Shown piece after piece: positions 7,918 through 13,999 of a stretch of DNA of 16,253 nucleotides. A model generated the notes under the pieces. It searched no databases. It had not been told where the DNA came from and saw nothing but the letters and a program-made list of their open reading frames with translations. The translations under genes were made by a program, and so were the position numbers. The stretch is from Chloroflexota bacterium (GTDB taxonomy: Bacteria > Chloroflexota > Dehalococcoidia > DSTF01 > RBG-16-68-14), in contig JADFNZ010000022.1 of NCBI GenBank assembly GCA_022563135.1, positions 1-16,253 on the forward strand, read 5' to 3'. Positions within the stretch are counted from its first letter, which is position 1. Each line of letters opens with the position of its first letter.

Positions 7918-8769
7918 TCACGCTTTGGGCTTAGCGGGGCCGAGCCGGTCGAACCTGGGCGGCCGGCGCTCCATGTACGACGCCAGCCCCTCCTTGAAGT
8001 CCGGCCACCTCGCGCTCTTCTCCATCAACGCCTCCGTCTCGCGCATCGCCGCGCCCAGCGGCAGCATCAGATGGCCGTAGATCTGCTCCTTCATGTTCGC
8101 GATGGAGCGCGGGGAGCACTGCGCGGCCAACTCGCGGACGAAGCCCTGCGCCTCAGCCAGCAGCGCGTCCGCCGCGACCACGCGATTGACGACGCCTAGC
8201 TGCAGCGCCTCGTTCGCGTCGAACCGGCGGCCGCTCCAGAGGATATCGAGCGCGCGTGCCGTGCCCAGCAGGCGAGGCAGCAGCCAGCTCAGGCCGTGCT
8301 CCGCCACCAGCCCGCGCTGGGCGAACGCCGTCGTGAAGAACGCCACGTCCGAAGCGAAGCGCAGGTCGCAGAACATCGCGATGGAGAAGCCAAAGCCGGC
8401 GCAGGGGCCGTTGACGGCGGCCAAGATCGGCTTCCGCACGGCGAGCAGGTAGGTCAGGCCGCGCTGGAAATCATCGGCGGCGGCCCCGTCAACTTTGGCA
8501 GTCTCTTTCGGTTCCGCCGGTGGCCCACCGAGGTTCATCTTCCCGGACGCCTGAATCTCCTGCAGGCCGGCCATGTCGGCGCCGGCGCAGAAGCCGCGCC
8601 CCGCACCGGTGATCACGATGCCGACGACCTCTTCGCTGCGCTCCGCTTCCGTGACCGCATGCCGGAGCTCCCCGATCATCCGCGCCGTGGTGGCGTTCAG
8701 CTTCTCGGGGCGGTTGAGCGTGATCGTGGCGACCGGGTCCTTCACTTCGTACAGAATCTCTTCGTACAT
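7918..8769 (-). CDS. Enoyl-CoA hydratase/isomerase (crotonase) family protein
   Basis: A 283-residue cytoplasmic enzyme of the crotonase fold, acting on acyl-CoA thioesters, most likely in fatty-acid or amino-acid catabolism. Seen: the N-terminal strand VATITLNRPEKLNA (13-26), the first oxyanion-hole segment AGRGFCAGADM (56-66), the second VNGPCAGFGFSIAMFCD (119-135), and GLVAEHGLSWLLPRLLG (153-169) with Glu157 at the position of a catalytic acid. Residues about 70-105 form a longer than usual Pro/Ala/Lys-rich insertion after the first oxyanion segment. The exact reaction (hydratase, isomerase, hydrolase) cannot be fixed from the motifs. Start: GAGGGAGA just upstream of the ATG (minus strand) supports 8769. 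It is convergent with the gene on its downstream side and divergent from the patatin gene; no other beta-oxidation genes are nearby. Confidence 0.93.
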   Translation of the reverse strand: MYEEILYEVKDPVATITLNRPEKLNATTARMIGELRHAVTEAERSEEVVGIVITGAGRGFCAGADMAGLQEIQASGKMNLGGPPAEPKETAKVDGAAADDFQRGLTYLLAVRKPILAAVNGPCAGFGFSIAMFCDLRFASDVAFFTTAFAQRGLVAEHGLSWLLPRLLGTARALDILWSGRRFDANEALQLGVVNRVVAADALLAEAQGFVRELAAQCSPRSIANMKEQIYGHLMLPLGAAMRETEALMEKSARWPDFKEGLASYMERRPPRFDRLGPAKPKA

Positions 8770-8983
8770 GGGCGTCTCCCTCTACAGCATCTTCGTAGCG
8801 GACGCATTCTACACCATGCTCCCGGTACAGGTCTGCGATCGGCAGCTATGCATCCTCTCACGCGGCAGCGGCCCGCTGCGCCACAATGCGCTCGGCGATC
8901 GCGGCACCATAGTGTAGCGTAGCTCCGCGCGACGGCGGACATGCGCTGCTCAGGATCGACAGGTGAGCTAGGCTAACAACGGC
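8770..8983. promoter_or_regulatory. Divergent promoter region, crotonase gene and patatin gene
   Basis: This 214-base gap must hold start signals for both directions. For the minus-strand crotonase gene, a TAGAAT box (plus 8806-8811 as ATTCTA) matches the -10 consensus at 5 of 6 positions and would place the transcript start about 30 nt before the ATG; I find no good -35 partner. For the patatin gene I see only a weak TAGGCT near 8969 and a poor, distant AGGTGAG at 8961-8967. No small gene, RNA or clear operator is visible. Confidence 0.35.
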
Positions 8984-10093
8984 ATGACGACGGACCAGCT
9001 TCATCAGGCAGACGCGGTGTTCGAGGGGGGCGGTGTGAAGGGCATCGCGCTCCTCGGGGCGCTCAGCGTGATGGAGAAGAGCTGGCGATGGGAGAACCTT
9101 GCTGGAACTTCCGCCGGCGCGATCGTTGCCGCGTTCGCCGCTACCGGCATGTCCGCACAGGAGATCCGTCGCGTTCTCGACAAGATCGACCTGTCCAAGC
9201 TGATGGACACGGGTTGGGAGGAGAAGGTCGATTGGATCTTCTCGCGGCTTTCCCTGCTCCGGTTCGTGCCCCATGTCGGCATGCTGCGGGAGCACATCTT
9301 CAGCATCATCAAAGATTACGGTATCTACGAGGGGAACGCGTTCATGCGGCTGGTGGAAGAGAACCTCCCGCCAGGCGTCACCACCTTTGGCGACCTGATC
9401 TATGACCGGACGCTGGCCAAGGACTCGCCCTACCGCTACAAGCTGCGCGTCGTGGCCTCCGACATCACCGCGAACCGAATGCTGATCCTGCCGCAGGACA
9501 TCCAGCATTTCGGCCGCGATCCGGACGACCTCAGAATCGCCGAGGCGCTGCGCATGAGCATGAGCATCCCCATCTTCTTCGAGCCGTGGACGTTGCAAGA
9601 CAAGAAGGGGGTCAAGCACTACATCGTTGACGGCGGGTTGTTGAGCAACTTTCCGGTCTGGATGTTCGATTCGCCCGTCGATGAACAGCCCGCTTGGCCT
9701 ACGTTCGGGTTCGATCTCCATGACCCGGCGGACACGGCGGACGGTCACGCACCGCTGCCCGAGGACGTGGACAAGACGGCCAACCTCTTCGACTTCGCCG
9801 AAGGCATCGTGAGCACGCTCGCCTCCGCGATCGACCGGCGCTACGCTGCCAAGCGGCACTGGGCGCGCACCATCCCGATCAACAACCTTGGCATCTCCAC
9901 CACCAAGTTCAACCTGACGGCGAAGGAGAAGGACGATCTTTGGGCATCCGGTGTCAAGGGGGCTGCGGCGTTCATGGAAAAGTGGGGCGCGCCCGAGGAG
10001 GGGTTCGCGAAGTGGAAAGATGAGTACCGAATGGACGTTGAGGACGCCCAGCGAGAGTTCGCCAGACGCCACGGAATTGTGCTCCCCTCATGA
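8984..10093 (+). CDS. Patatin-like phospholipase
   Basis: A 369-residue serine acyl hydrolase of the patatin family, expected to cleave acyl chains from phospholipids or other lipids with a Ser-Asp dyad. Seen: the oxyanion-hole glycine loop GGGVKG (15-20) directly after a hydrophobic strand, the nucleophile elbow GTSAG (41-45, Ser43), and the catalytic DGG motif in YIVDGGLLSNFPVWMFD (Asp216). No signal peptide or membrane segment is visible, so it is probably cytoplasmic or exported by another route. The C-terminal ~100 residues beyond the catalytic core are charged and not assignable. The stop overlaps the start of the next gene as ATGA (10090-10093), so the two are probably translated together. 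The ribosome site before the ATG is weak. No cyclic-nucleotide synthase gene is nearby, so a CBASS-type effector is not supported. Confidence 0.93.
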   Translation: MTTDQLHQADAVFEGGGVKGIALLGALSVMEKSWRWENLAGTSAGAIVAAFAATGMSAQEIRRVLDKIDLSKLMDTGWEEKVDWIFSRLSLLRFVPHVGMLREHIFSIIKDYGIYEGNAFMRLVEENLPPGVTTFGDLIYDRTLAKDSPYRYKLRVVASDITANRMLILPQDIQHFGRDPDDLRIAEALRMSMSIPIFFEPWTLQDKKGVKHYIVDGGLLSNFPVWMFDSPVDEQPAWPTFGFDLHDPADTADGHAPLPEDVDKTANLFDFAEGIVSTLASAIDRRYAAKRHWARTIPINNLGISTTKFNLTAKEKDDLWASGVKGAAAFMEKWGAPEEGFAKWKDEYRMDVEDAQREFARRHGIVLPS

Positions 10094-10704
10094 CGCAGTT
10101 AAGCAATCGAGAGATACAGATACGCGTCGAGGGCTACGCGGCAGACAGCCCGCAGCGGGTCTACCTCAAGATCGACGGCATCTTCGGCGCGAAGACGCGT
10201 GCCGCGGTGATGCGATTTCAGCGCGCCTACGGGCGGGCCGTCGATGGCATCGCCGGCCCGCAGACGACGGCGGCGCTGCGACAGCTCGAACGCTCCGGCG
10301 GCGACACCGCGCACTTTCGCTGGCGCGAGTTCGAGTCGCGCGACGGCCAGAGCTTCTCCGGCGGCAGAGAGACGGGCCGGAGGCTGCGGGAGAACGTGCG
10401 ACGCCTGATGTGGAAGCTGGAGGCGCTGCGCCAGAAGGCGGGAGACCAGCCCGTCACGATCAACTCGGGCTTCCGCAGCGTGGCGCACAACCGCGCTGTA
10501 GGCGGCGCTCGCAACAGCCAGCACATGTACGGCATCGCGGCCGACCTGAGCATGGCGACTAGGACGCCGCGTCAGGTGCAGGCGCTGGCGAAGAGCTGCG
10601 GCCTGAGCGCGGTGATCCGCTATCGCGCGCACGTCCACGTGGACAGCCGCGCGGAGTACCGCTACAACGCCGGCGCGTGGTACTGGCCCGGCCGCGTCTT
10701 CTAG
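10090..10704 (+). CDS. Peptidoglycan-binding domain plus M15-type zinc peptidase
   Basis: A 204-residue protein with two parts. Residues about 8-66 resemble a PG_binding_1 three-helix cell-wall domain (DGIFGAKTRAAVMRFQRAYG and DGIAGPQTTAAL). Residues about 78-204 resemble the M15/D-Ala-D-Ala carboxypeptidase fold: GFRSVAHNRAVGG, then SQHMYGIAADLS supplying His145 and Asp152, and AHVHVD supplying His183 as the third zinc ligand. Such enzymes cut cross-link or stem peptides in peptidoglycan. No signal peptide is visible, which is odd for a wall enzyme and recalls phage endolysins; release by lysis, an unconventional route or a missed start would be needed. The ATG at 10090 overlaps the patatin stop by 4 nt, pointing to translational coupling. 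The gene is GC-rich like its flank, unlike the block that follows. Confidence 0.9.
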   Translation: MTQLSNREIQIRVEGYAADSPQRVYLKIDGIFGAKTRAAVMRFQRAYGRAVDGIAGPQTTAALRQLERSGGDTAHFRWREFESRDGQSFSGGRETGRRLRENVRRLMWKLEALRQKAGDQPVTINSGFRSVAHNRAVGGARNSQHMYGIAADLSMATRTPRQVQALAKSCGLSAVIRYRAHVHVDSRAEYRYNAGAWYWPGRVF

Positions 10705-10840
10705 GGCGCCTAGGGAGAGCCGCAGCGCCGCCACTACGCCGAAGTGGTCGGACGGCCGGAGCGAGCGGCCTAGCTCCAGAGAAGCGAACCGGGCGGTGTG
10801 GGCACGGCTGTACGTGCTCCATGCTGCCCCCAGCGTACGA
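10705..10840 (-). pseudogene. Remnant of the 3' end of an EEP-family phosphatase/nuclease gene
   Basis: On the minus strand this stretch encodes ASLELGRSLRP followed by SDHFGVVAALRLS, which lines up with the C-terminus of the intact EEP protein encoded at 12427-13365 (PFELADGSALWA then SDHFGVVAALRLFP). Near-identity at the DNA level is confined to the last ~50 bases; farther upstream the resemblance is weak and no start, N-terminus or metal-binding motifs remain. Relative to the intact gene there is a 2-nt deletion just before the stop (CTCTCCCTAG against CTCTTTCCCTAG), so the matching TAG is out of frame. It is either a decayed paralogue or a piece copied when the neighbouring block arrived. 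Confidence 0.6.
10721..10752. repeat. 32-bp direct repeat, left copy
   Basis: These 32 bases are identical, in the same orientation, to 12440-12471; the copies start 1719 bp apart. In both places the sequence encodes SDHFGVVAALR on the minus strand. Similarity extends a few bases past the core toward the GCCTAGGG that includes the EEP stop, with a 2-nt gap. The pair brackets the low-GC two-gene block. Confidence 0.85.
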
Positions 10841-10890
10841 GCGGAGATCGCGGCTAGGAGGCGGTCAAGACGAGAATCAAATTTGCGGGC

Positions 10891-10919
10891 TTGAAGAGAT
10901 ATCGAGCGAGTGGTATCAT
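10891..10919 (+). promoter_or_regulatory. Sigma-70-type promoter of the two-gene cassette
   Basis: A -35 TTGAAG (10891-10896) and a -10 TATCAT (10914-10919, 5 of 6 consensus) are separated by exactly 17 nt. The bases before the -10 are TGG, giving an extended -10. Transcription would start near 10926, leaving a leader of about 46 nt before the ATG at 10972. This is the best promoter match I saw in the window and it directs transcription into the unknown gene pair. Confidence 0.6.
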
Positions 10920-10971
10920 TGCGCACCCAGAGACGGCGAGATAGTTCCTGGCGATGCAGCAAGGAGGTTCC

Positions 10972-11214
10972 ATGGCAAGCGAAGAAACGCTAGCGGTCGT
11001 TCACGATGATGACCTTGAGAGCACCCTGCGAAACCTGGGAGTGCTCAAGAACATTGTCGACGGCAGTATGAAGTGTCCCTTCTGCGCTGACGTGGTTGCG
11101 ATGGACACTCTTCACTCCATATTTCCCGATAGCGGTGCGATAAAGGTGAGCTGCGACAAGCCCTCCTGCGTGAAGGCGCTGTACGCCTGGATGGATGAGA
11201 GGGCGAAGTCATGA
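10972..11214 (+). CDS. Small zinc-ribbon-like protein of unknown function
   Basis: An 80-residue protein I cannot assign to a family. After an acidic, probably helical N-terminus (residues 1-31) come two cysteine pairs, Cys35-x2-Cys38 (KCPFC) and Cys61-x4-Cys66 (SCDKPSC), spaced 22 residues apart, a pattern that fits one structural zinc site. The C-terminus (CVKALYAWMDERAKS) looks helical. No signal peptide or membrane segment. Start: AAGGAGG at 10961-10967 lies 4 nt before the ATG at 10972; another in-frame ATG at 10954 is upstream of this ribosome site and is not preferred. The stop codon overlaps the next start as ATGA (11211-11214), so the pair is probably co-translated and functionally linked. 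Base composition is lower in GC than the genes to its left. Confidence 0.8.
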   Translation: MASEETLAVVHDDDLESTLRNLGVLKNIVDGSMKCPFCADVVAMDTLHSIFPDSGAIKVSCDKPSCVKALYAWMDERAKS

Positions 11215-12284
11215 ACGTAATAGCCCTAGTCCTACTCGCAGTATTAGGGCCGACAACCCTCCTCATCTTGGTGGGCGTATACATATTCCTTATGCATCCC
11301 GAGAAGATAATGATTTGGTCTGGCATTATCTGGCGCCTCCTCAGCATGCTTGGTGCGTTGTTCAAGGGGGCCCACAAACAGTACGTGCGTCTCGACCTCC
11401 AAGGTAGGCTCAACGAATTCGCCAAGAAAATGGAGAACGAAGCCCCGTTCCTAGCGGGGACTAGGGTTCACGTTGAATGGATCGATCCGGACAGCACACG
11501 CAAGAGCTTTCTCGAAGATGATCGGATTGTCCTTCGACTGAGAAGGGATGATCGCGATGAGACAAACTTCGTCCACGGAGCGTACATGTTCGTCTCGACG
11601 AGCCTCGTGGCTAAGGCCAAGCGCTACCTGTCACCTTCACAGAGAAAATCTCTGGATTTATTTTCCACGACCAAAGTCCTTCAGATGGAGAAGCGAAGCG
11701 TCGTGAGCCGCTTTGTCGATGACTACCTTCATCCAGAAACCGCGGACCCCAACTCAAAGGTCAGTGCTTATGTGGATAGCTTCGCGAAGATTGATGCAGG
11801 TGGGCTGTTCAACTCGGTCGTATTGCAGGAGTTAGATTTTCTGGGCGACAAGGTCTTCGGCAAACGACGAGACGAGCGAATCATCAAAGAGGTTGATTCA
11901 TTGCTAGAATTTCTCGAACCCATCGCAGCCCGAACGATTGGTGAAGAAAACGATCTCAACTTCCACAAGGAGTACTGCCGGTTCGGACTCGTGATTATCG
12001 GTAAGCCATCGAAAGTGTCCGCCGGGGGCTACCAGCCCTACGTGGGTTACATCATGAGCCACCTGCGTCCGCTGGCGACTGAGACTATCTACTTGCTTGG
12101 GCGTTGGGAAAATCAGGCACTGCTTGATCGCGTCTGTGACGAGGTCTCAGATTCGTACGAAACGATTCAGACAAGGAAGTCCAAGGTCAAGCTCAAGTAC
12201 GGTGTCGGTCCGCCGGTCGAAAAAGAACAGTATCTCAAGGTGTTGAGACTTCCGGGAGCCGAGCTGATACAACCATCAAGCTAG
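11211..12284 (+). CDS. Membrane-anchored protein of unknown function
   Basis: A 357-residue protein I do not recognise. Residues about 3-26 are strongly hydrophobic (NVIALVLLAVL, then LLILVGVYIFLM) and a second hydrophobic stretch lies near 33-50 (IMIWSGIIWRLLSMLGALF), giving one or two N-terminal membrane helices. The remaining ~300 residues are charged and soluble, with no catalytic motif I can name. Recognisable stretches include LRRDDRDETNFVHGAYMFVSTSL near 119-141 and, in the C-terminal half, GLVIIGKPSKVSAGGYQPYVGY followed by ETIYLLGRWENQALLDRVCDE. The start overlaps the stop of the zinc-ribbon gene by 4 nt. A sampled 60-base stretch (11641-11700) has 43% G+C, against 68% in a similar sample from the M15 gene (10381-10440), which points to separate origin. 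The low-GC coding is intact, with no frameshift. Confidence 0.8.
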   Translation: MNVIALVLLAVLGPTTLLILVGVYIFLMHPEKIMIWSGIIWRLLSMLGALFKGAHKQYVRLDLQGRLNEFAKKMENEAPFLAGTRVHVEWIDPDSTRKSFLEDDRIVLRLRRDDRDETNFVHGAYMFVSTSLVAKAKRYLSPSQRKSLDLFSTTKVLQMEKRSVVSRFVDDYLHPETADPNSKVSAYVDSFAKIDAGGLFNSVVLQELDFLGDKVFGKRRDERIIKEVDSLLEFLEPIAARTIGEENDLNFHKEYCRFGLVIIGKPSKVSAGGYQPYVGYIMSHLRPLATETIYLLGRWENQALLDRVCDEVSDSYETIQTRKSKVKLKYGVGPPVEKEQYLKVLRLPGAELIQPSS

Positions 12285-12354
12285 CTAAACGGTTCGTTGT
12301 TCCTAGGTTCAGGTGCCGAGAGCCGGGCGCATAGACACCCAGCACCAAGCGCAT

Positions 12355-12419
12355 CAGCCGGCGGCGGGGAACCCCGCCGAACGCAGCCGGCGGTCGGGAA
12401 ACTGCGACCACGTTCGGCG
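12355..12419. terminator. Nested inverted and direct repeats between convergent genes
   Basis: Between the 357-residue gene and the EEP gene lies a repeat-rich stretch. An 8-bp perfect palindrome CGGCGGGG/CCCCGCCG (12362-12379) has only AA at its centre. A second inverted repeat pairs CGCCGAACG (12375-12383) with CGTTCGGCG (12411-12419) and excludes the first fold. The word CAGCCGGCGG occurs twice as a direct repeat (12355-12364 and 12384-12393). A two-way terminator is the simplest reading, since both genes end here; the excess of repeats may instead mark an insertion boundary. Confidence 0.45.
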
Positions 12420-12426
12420 AGGGGGC

Positions 12427-13365
12427 CTAGGGAAAGAGGCGCAGCGCCGCCACTACGCCGAAGTGGTCGGAGGCCCAGAGCGCGCTGCCGTCCGCCAGCT
12501 CGAACGGTTCGTCCAAGAAGACGCGCGCCTCCGCCGCCTGCCCCGCGAACGCCTCCGCCGGCACTAAGAACAGGTAGTCGATGCGCTTCCGCTCCTCCGC
12601 CGGCTGCGCGTCCGTGACCGCGTCCTGGCAGCAGGTGTGGCCGGGCCCGCCGGGATCGAACGCGCGAAAGACGTCGACGAATCGTTCGGTCAGCAGATCG
12701 ATCGTCGGCGAGCCCTCCTCTGCGTTGAAGTCGCCCATGAGGACGGCCGGCAGCTCGCGCGGGCGAGAGGCGATCCAGTCCGCGAGCGCTTGCGCCTGCG
12801 CGGCGTTCTTCGTCGCGTCGCCGGAGTTCGTGAGATGCGTGACATAGACGTCGAGCGGCCCCCAGGGCGTCGCCAAGGTGGCGCGCAGCCCGATGCGGTT
12901 CTCCGTATCGCTGACGCGCGGCAGATCGATGCTCTCGCTCTCGCTGATCGGAAAGCGGCTGAGCACGGCGACGCCCTCCTCGAAGTCGATGTTGCGCACG
13001 AGCTGTTCGTTCTCTTCTGTCGTAAACGAGAGCAGGTTGGGATTGCTCCGCTGGTAGACGTGCTCGAAGTTGAGCATGCGCGCCAGCTCCGCCGCCACGT
13101 CGCCGCCGTAGGACGTGATCGAGGCCTCCTGCACGCCCACGATGTCGACCTCCTGCTCCCGCAGCGCCCGCGCGACGAGACCGAGACGCTCCGTCAGCGT
13201 CTCGGCGTCCGTCTCGGAGAAGAAGCCGTGCAGCAGGTTGACCGTCGCGACACGGAGCGCCGGGGCGGGCCCCGCGGTTGGCTGCGCGGGCGCGCTTCCG
13301 CCGCCGCAGGCGAGGATCAGCGCGGCAACGAGAACCAGAGCGCCGGACAGACTGAGGCGCTTCAA
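12427..13365 (-). CDS. Endonuclease/exonuclease/phosphatase-family lipoprotein
   Basis: A 312-residue metal-dependent phosphohydrolase of the EEP superfamily (DNase I, exonuclease III and inositol or sphingolipid phosphodiesterase relatives). A lipoprotein signal is clear: MKRLSLSG, a hydrophobic core, then LILAC with Cys20 as the lipidated residue, followed by a Gly/Pro/Ala-rich linker; it should sit on the outer face of the membrane. The catalytic set is complete: Asn43 (TVNLLHG), Glu80 (VQE), His177 (THLT), Asp212 and Asn214 (GDFNA), Asp263 (RIDYLF), Asp300-His301 (SDHFGV). Export suggests scavenging of extracellular nucleic acid, nucleotides or lipid head groups rather than DNA repair. 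Start is TTG at 13365, with GAGG a few bases upstream. It lies 13 nt after the membrane-protein gene, as the last gene of a three-gene operon. Confidence 0.92.
   Translation of the reverse strand: MKRLSLSGALVLVAALILACGGGSAPAQPTAGPAPALRVATVNLLHGFFSETDAETLTERLGLVARALREQEVDIVGVQEASITSYGGDVAAELARMLNFEHVYQRSNPNLLSFTTEENEQLVRNIDFEEGVAVLSRFPISESESIDLPRVSDTENRIGLRATLATPWGPLDVYVTHLTNSGDATKNAAQAQALADWIASRPRELPAVLMGDFNAEEGSPTIDLLTERFVDVFRAFDPGGPGHTCCQDAVTDAQPAEERKRIDYLFLVPAEAFAGQAAEARVFLDEPFELADGSALWASDHFGVVAALRLFP
12440..12471. repeat. 32-bp direct repeat, right copy
   Basis: Identical and co-oriented with 10721-10752. Here it lies inside the intact EEP gene, starting 10 bases from the stop codon (minus strand), and encodes the essential SDHFGVVAALR segment including the catalytic Asp-His. 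This copy is therefore the functional source sequence. Confidence 0.85.
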
Positions 13366-13378
13366 CGAACCTCACGAT

Positions 13379-13993
13379 TCACGGCAGCGGCGCTCCCGCA
13401 CGGGCGAGGCGCGGCAGCCATCGCCAGAGCACGATCAGGCCGAACAGCCACTGGAACCAGCCGATGATCGTGCGGCTTATGTCCTCGATCACGTCGACCG
13501 CCACGACATCGTCCAACCACCGCTGGTAGTGGAGGACGTACTCCTGCGCCATCTTCGGCACGAGCAGGATGGCGAGCCACATACCGAGCCGCCGCGGCGT
13601 GAGGACGTAGCGCGGGTAAAACTGGAGCAGCACGGCGTTGAAGAGGAAGAAGTTCTCGAAGAGTGCCGGGAAGAAGAAGAGGAACTCGCGCATGTTCGTC
13701 GCTTGGAAGAGGATGACGCCGATCGCGCGAAAGCCGAACAGCCCGGTCGCCGTCCAGCGCGCGAGCGGCGCCCAGCGCTGGGCGACGACGACTTCGAGGC
13801 CGAGATAGTACGTGTCGAGGAGCTTATCGAGGTTGTGATAGCTCCAGAGGCCGCCCAGATCGATGACCGTCGCCAGCACGATGTCCAGCGCATCGACGGC
13901 CAGCGCGAGCAGGCCGCCGGCGAGCGGCCAGCGCAGGATGGAGAGCGGCACGACGAGGCGGATGACGACGATGATCGCCGTTTCGGCGGTCAC
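13379..13993 (-). CDS. Polytopic membrane protein of unknown function
   Basis: A 204-residue protein without a family I can name. It is largely hydrophobic, with likely membrane segments near 4-20, 22-46, 84-98, 103-124, 136-150 and 174-194. Conserved-looking polar residues sit between them: DALDIVLATVIDLGGL (34-49), HNLDKLLDTYYLGLE (53-67), NMREFLFFFPALFEN (100-114) and a HYQRWLDD stretch near 155-162. The density of Trp, Tyr and charged residues near helix ends suggests a small-molecule or lipid-handling membrane enzyme, but nothing fixes this. Start is GTG at 13993, 6 nt after the aldo-keto reductase stop, with no obvious ribosome site, so it probably depends on translation of the upstream gene. 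The EEP lipoprotein follows after 13 nt. Confidence 0.8.
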   Translation of the reverse strand: MTAETAIIVVIRLVVPLSILRWPLAGGLLALAVDALDIVLATVIDLGGLWSYHNLDKLLDTYYLGLEVVVAQRWAPLARWTATGLFGFRAIGVILFQATNMREFLFFFPALFENFFLFNAVLLQFYPRYVLTPRRLGMWLAILLVPKMAQEYVLHYQRWLDDVVAVDVIEDISRTIIGWFQWLFGLIVLWRWLPRLARAGAPLP

Positions 13994-13999
13994 GGTTCG

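Noticed and set aside
8984..10704. CBASS or other nucleotide-signalled defence system built on the patatin gene
   Set aside because: No cyclase, sensor or ancillary gene is adjacent; the coupled partner is a wall peptidase.
10099..10962. 287-codon minus-strand open frame containing SDHFGVVAALR
   Set aside because: Most of it is antisense to the M15 peptidase. Only the part beyond 10705 carries real EEP resemblance, and that is reported as a gene remnant rather than a working gene.
12281..13375. 364-codon minus-strand open frame overlapping the EEP gene
   Set aside because: Another frame of the same strand as EEP, with low-complexity Arg/Gly/Ala content; the EEP frame has all catalytic motifs and a lipoprotein signal.
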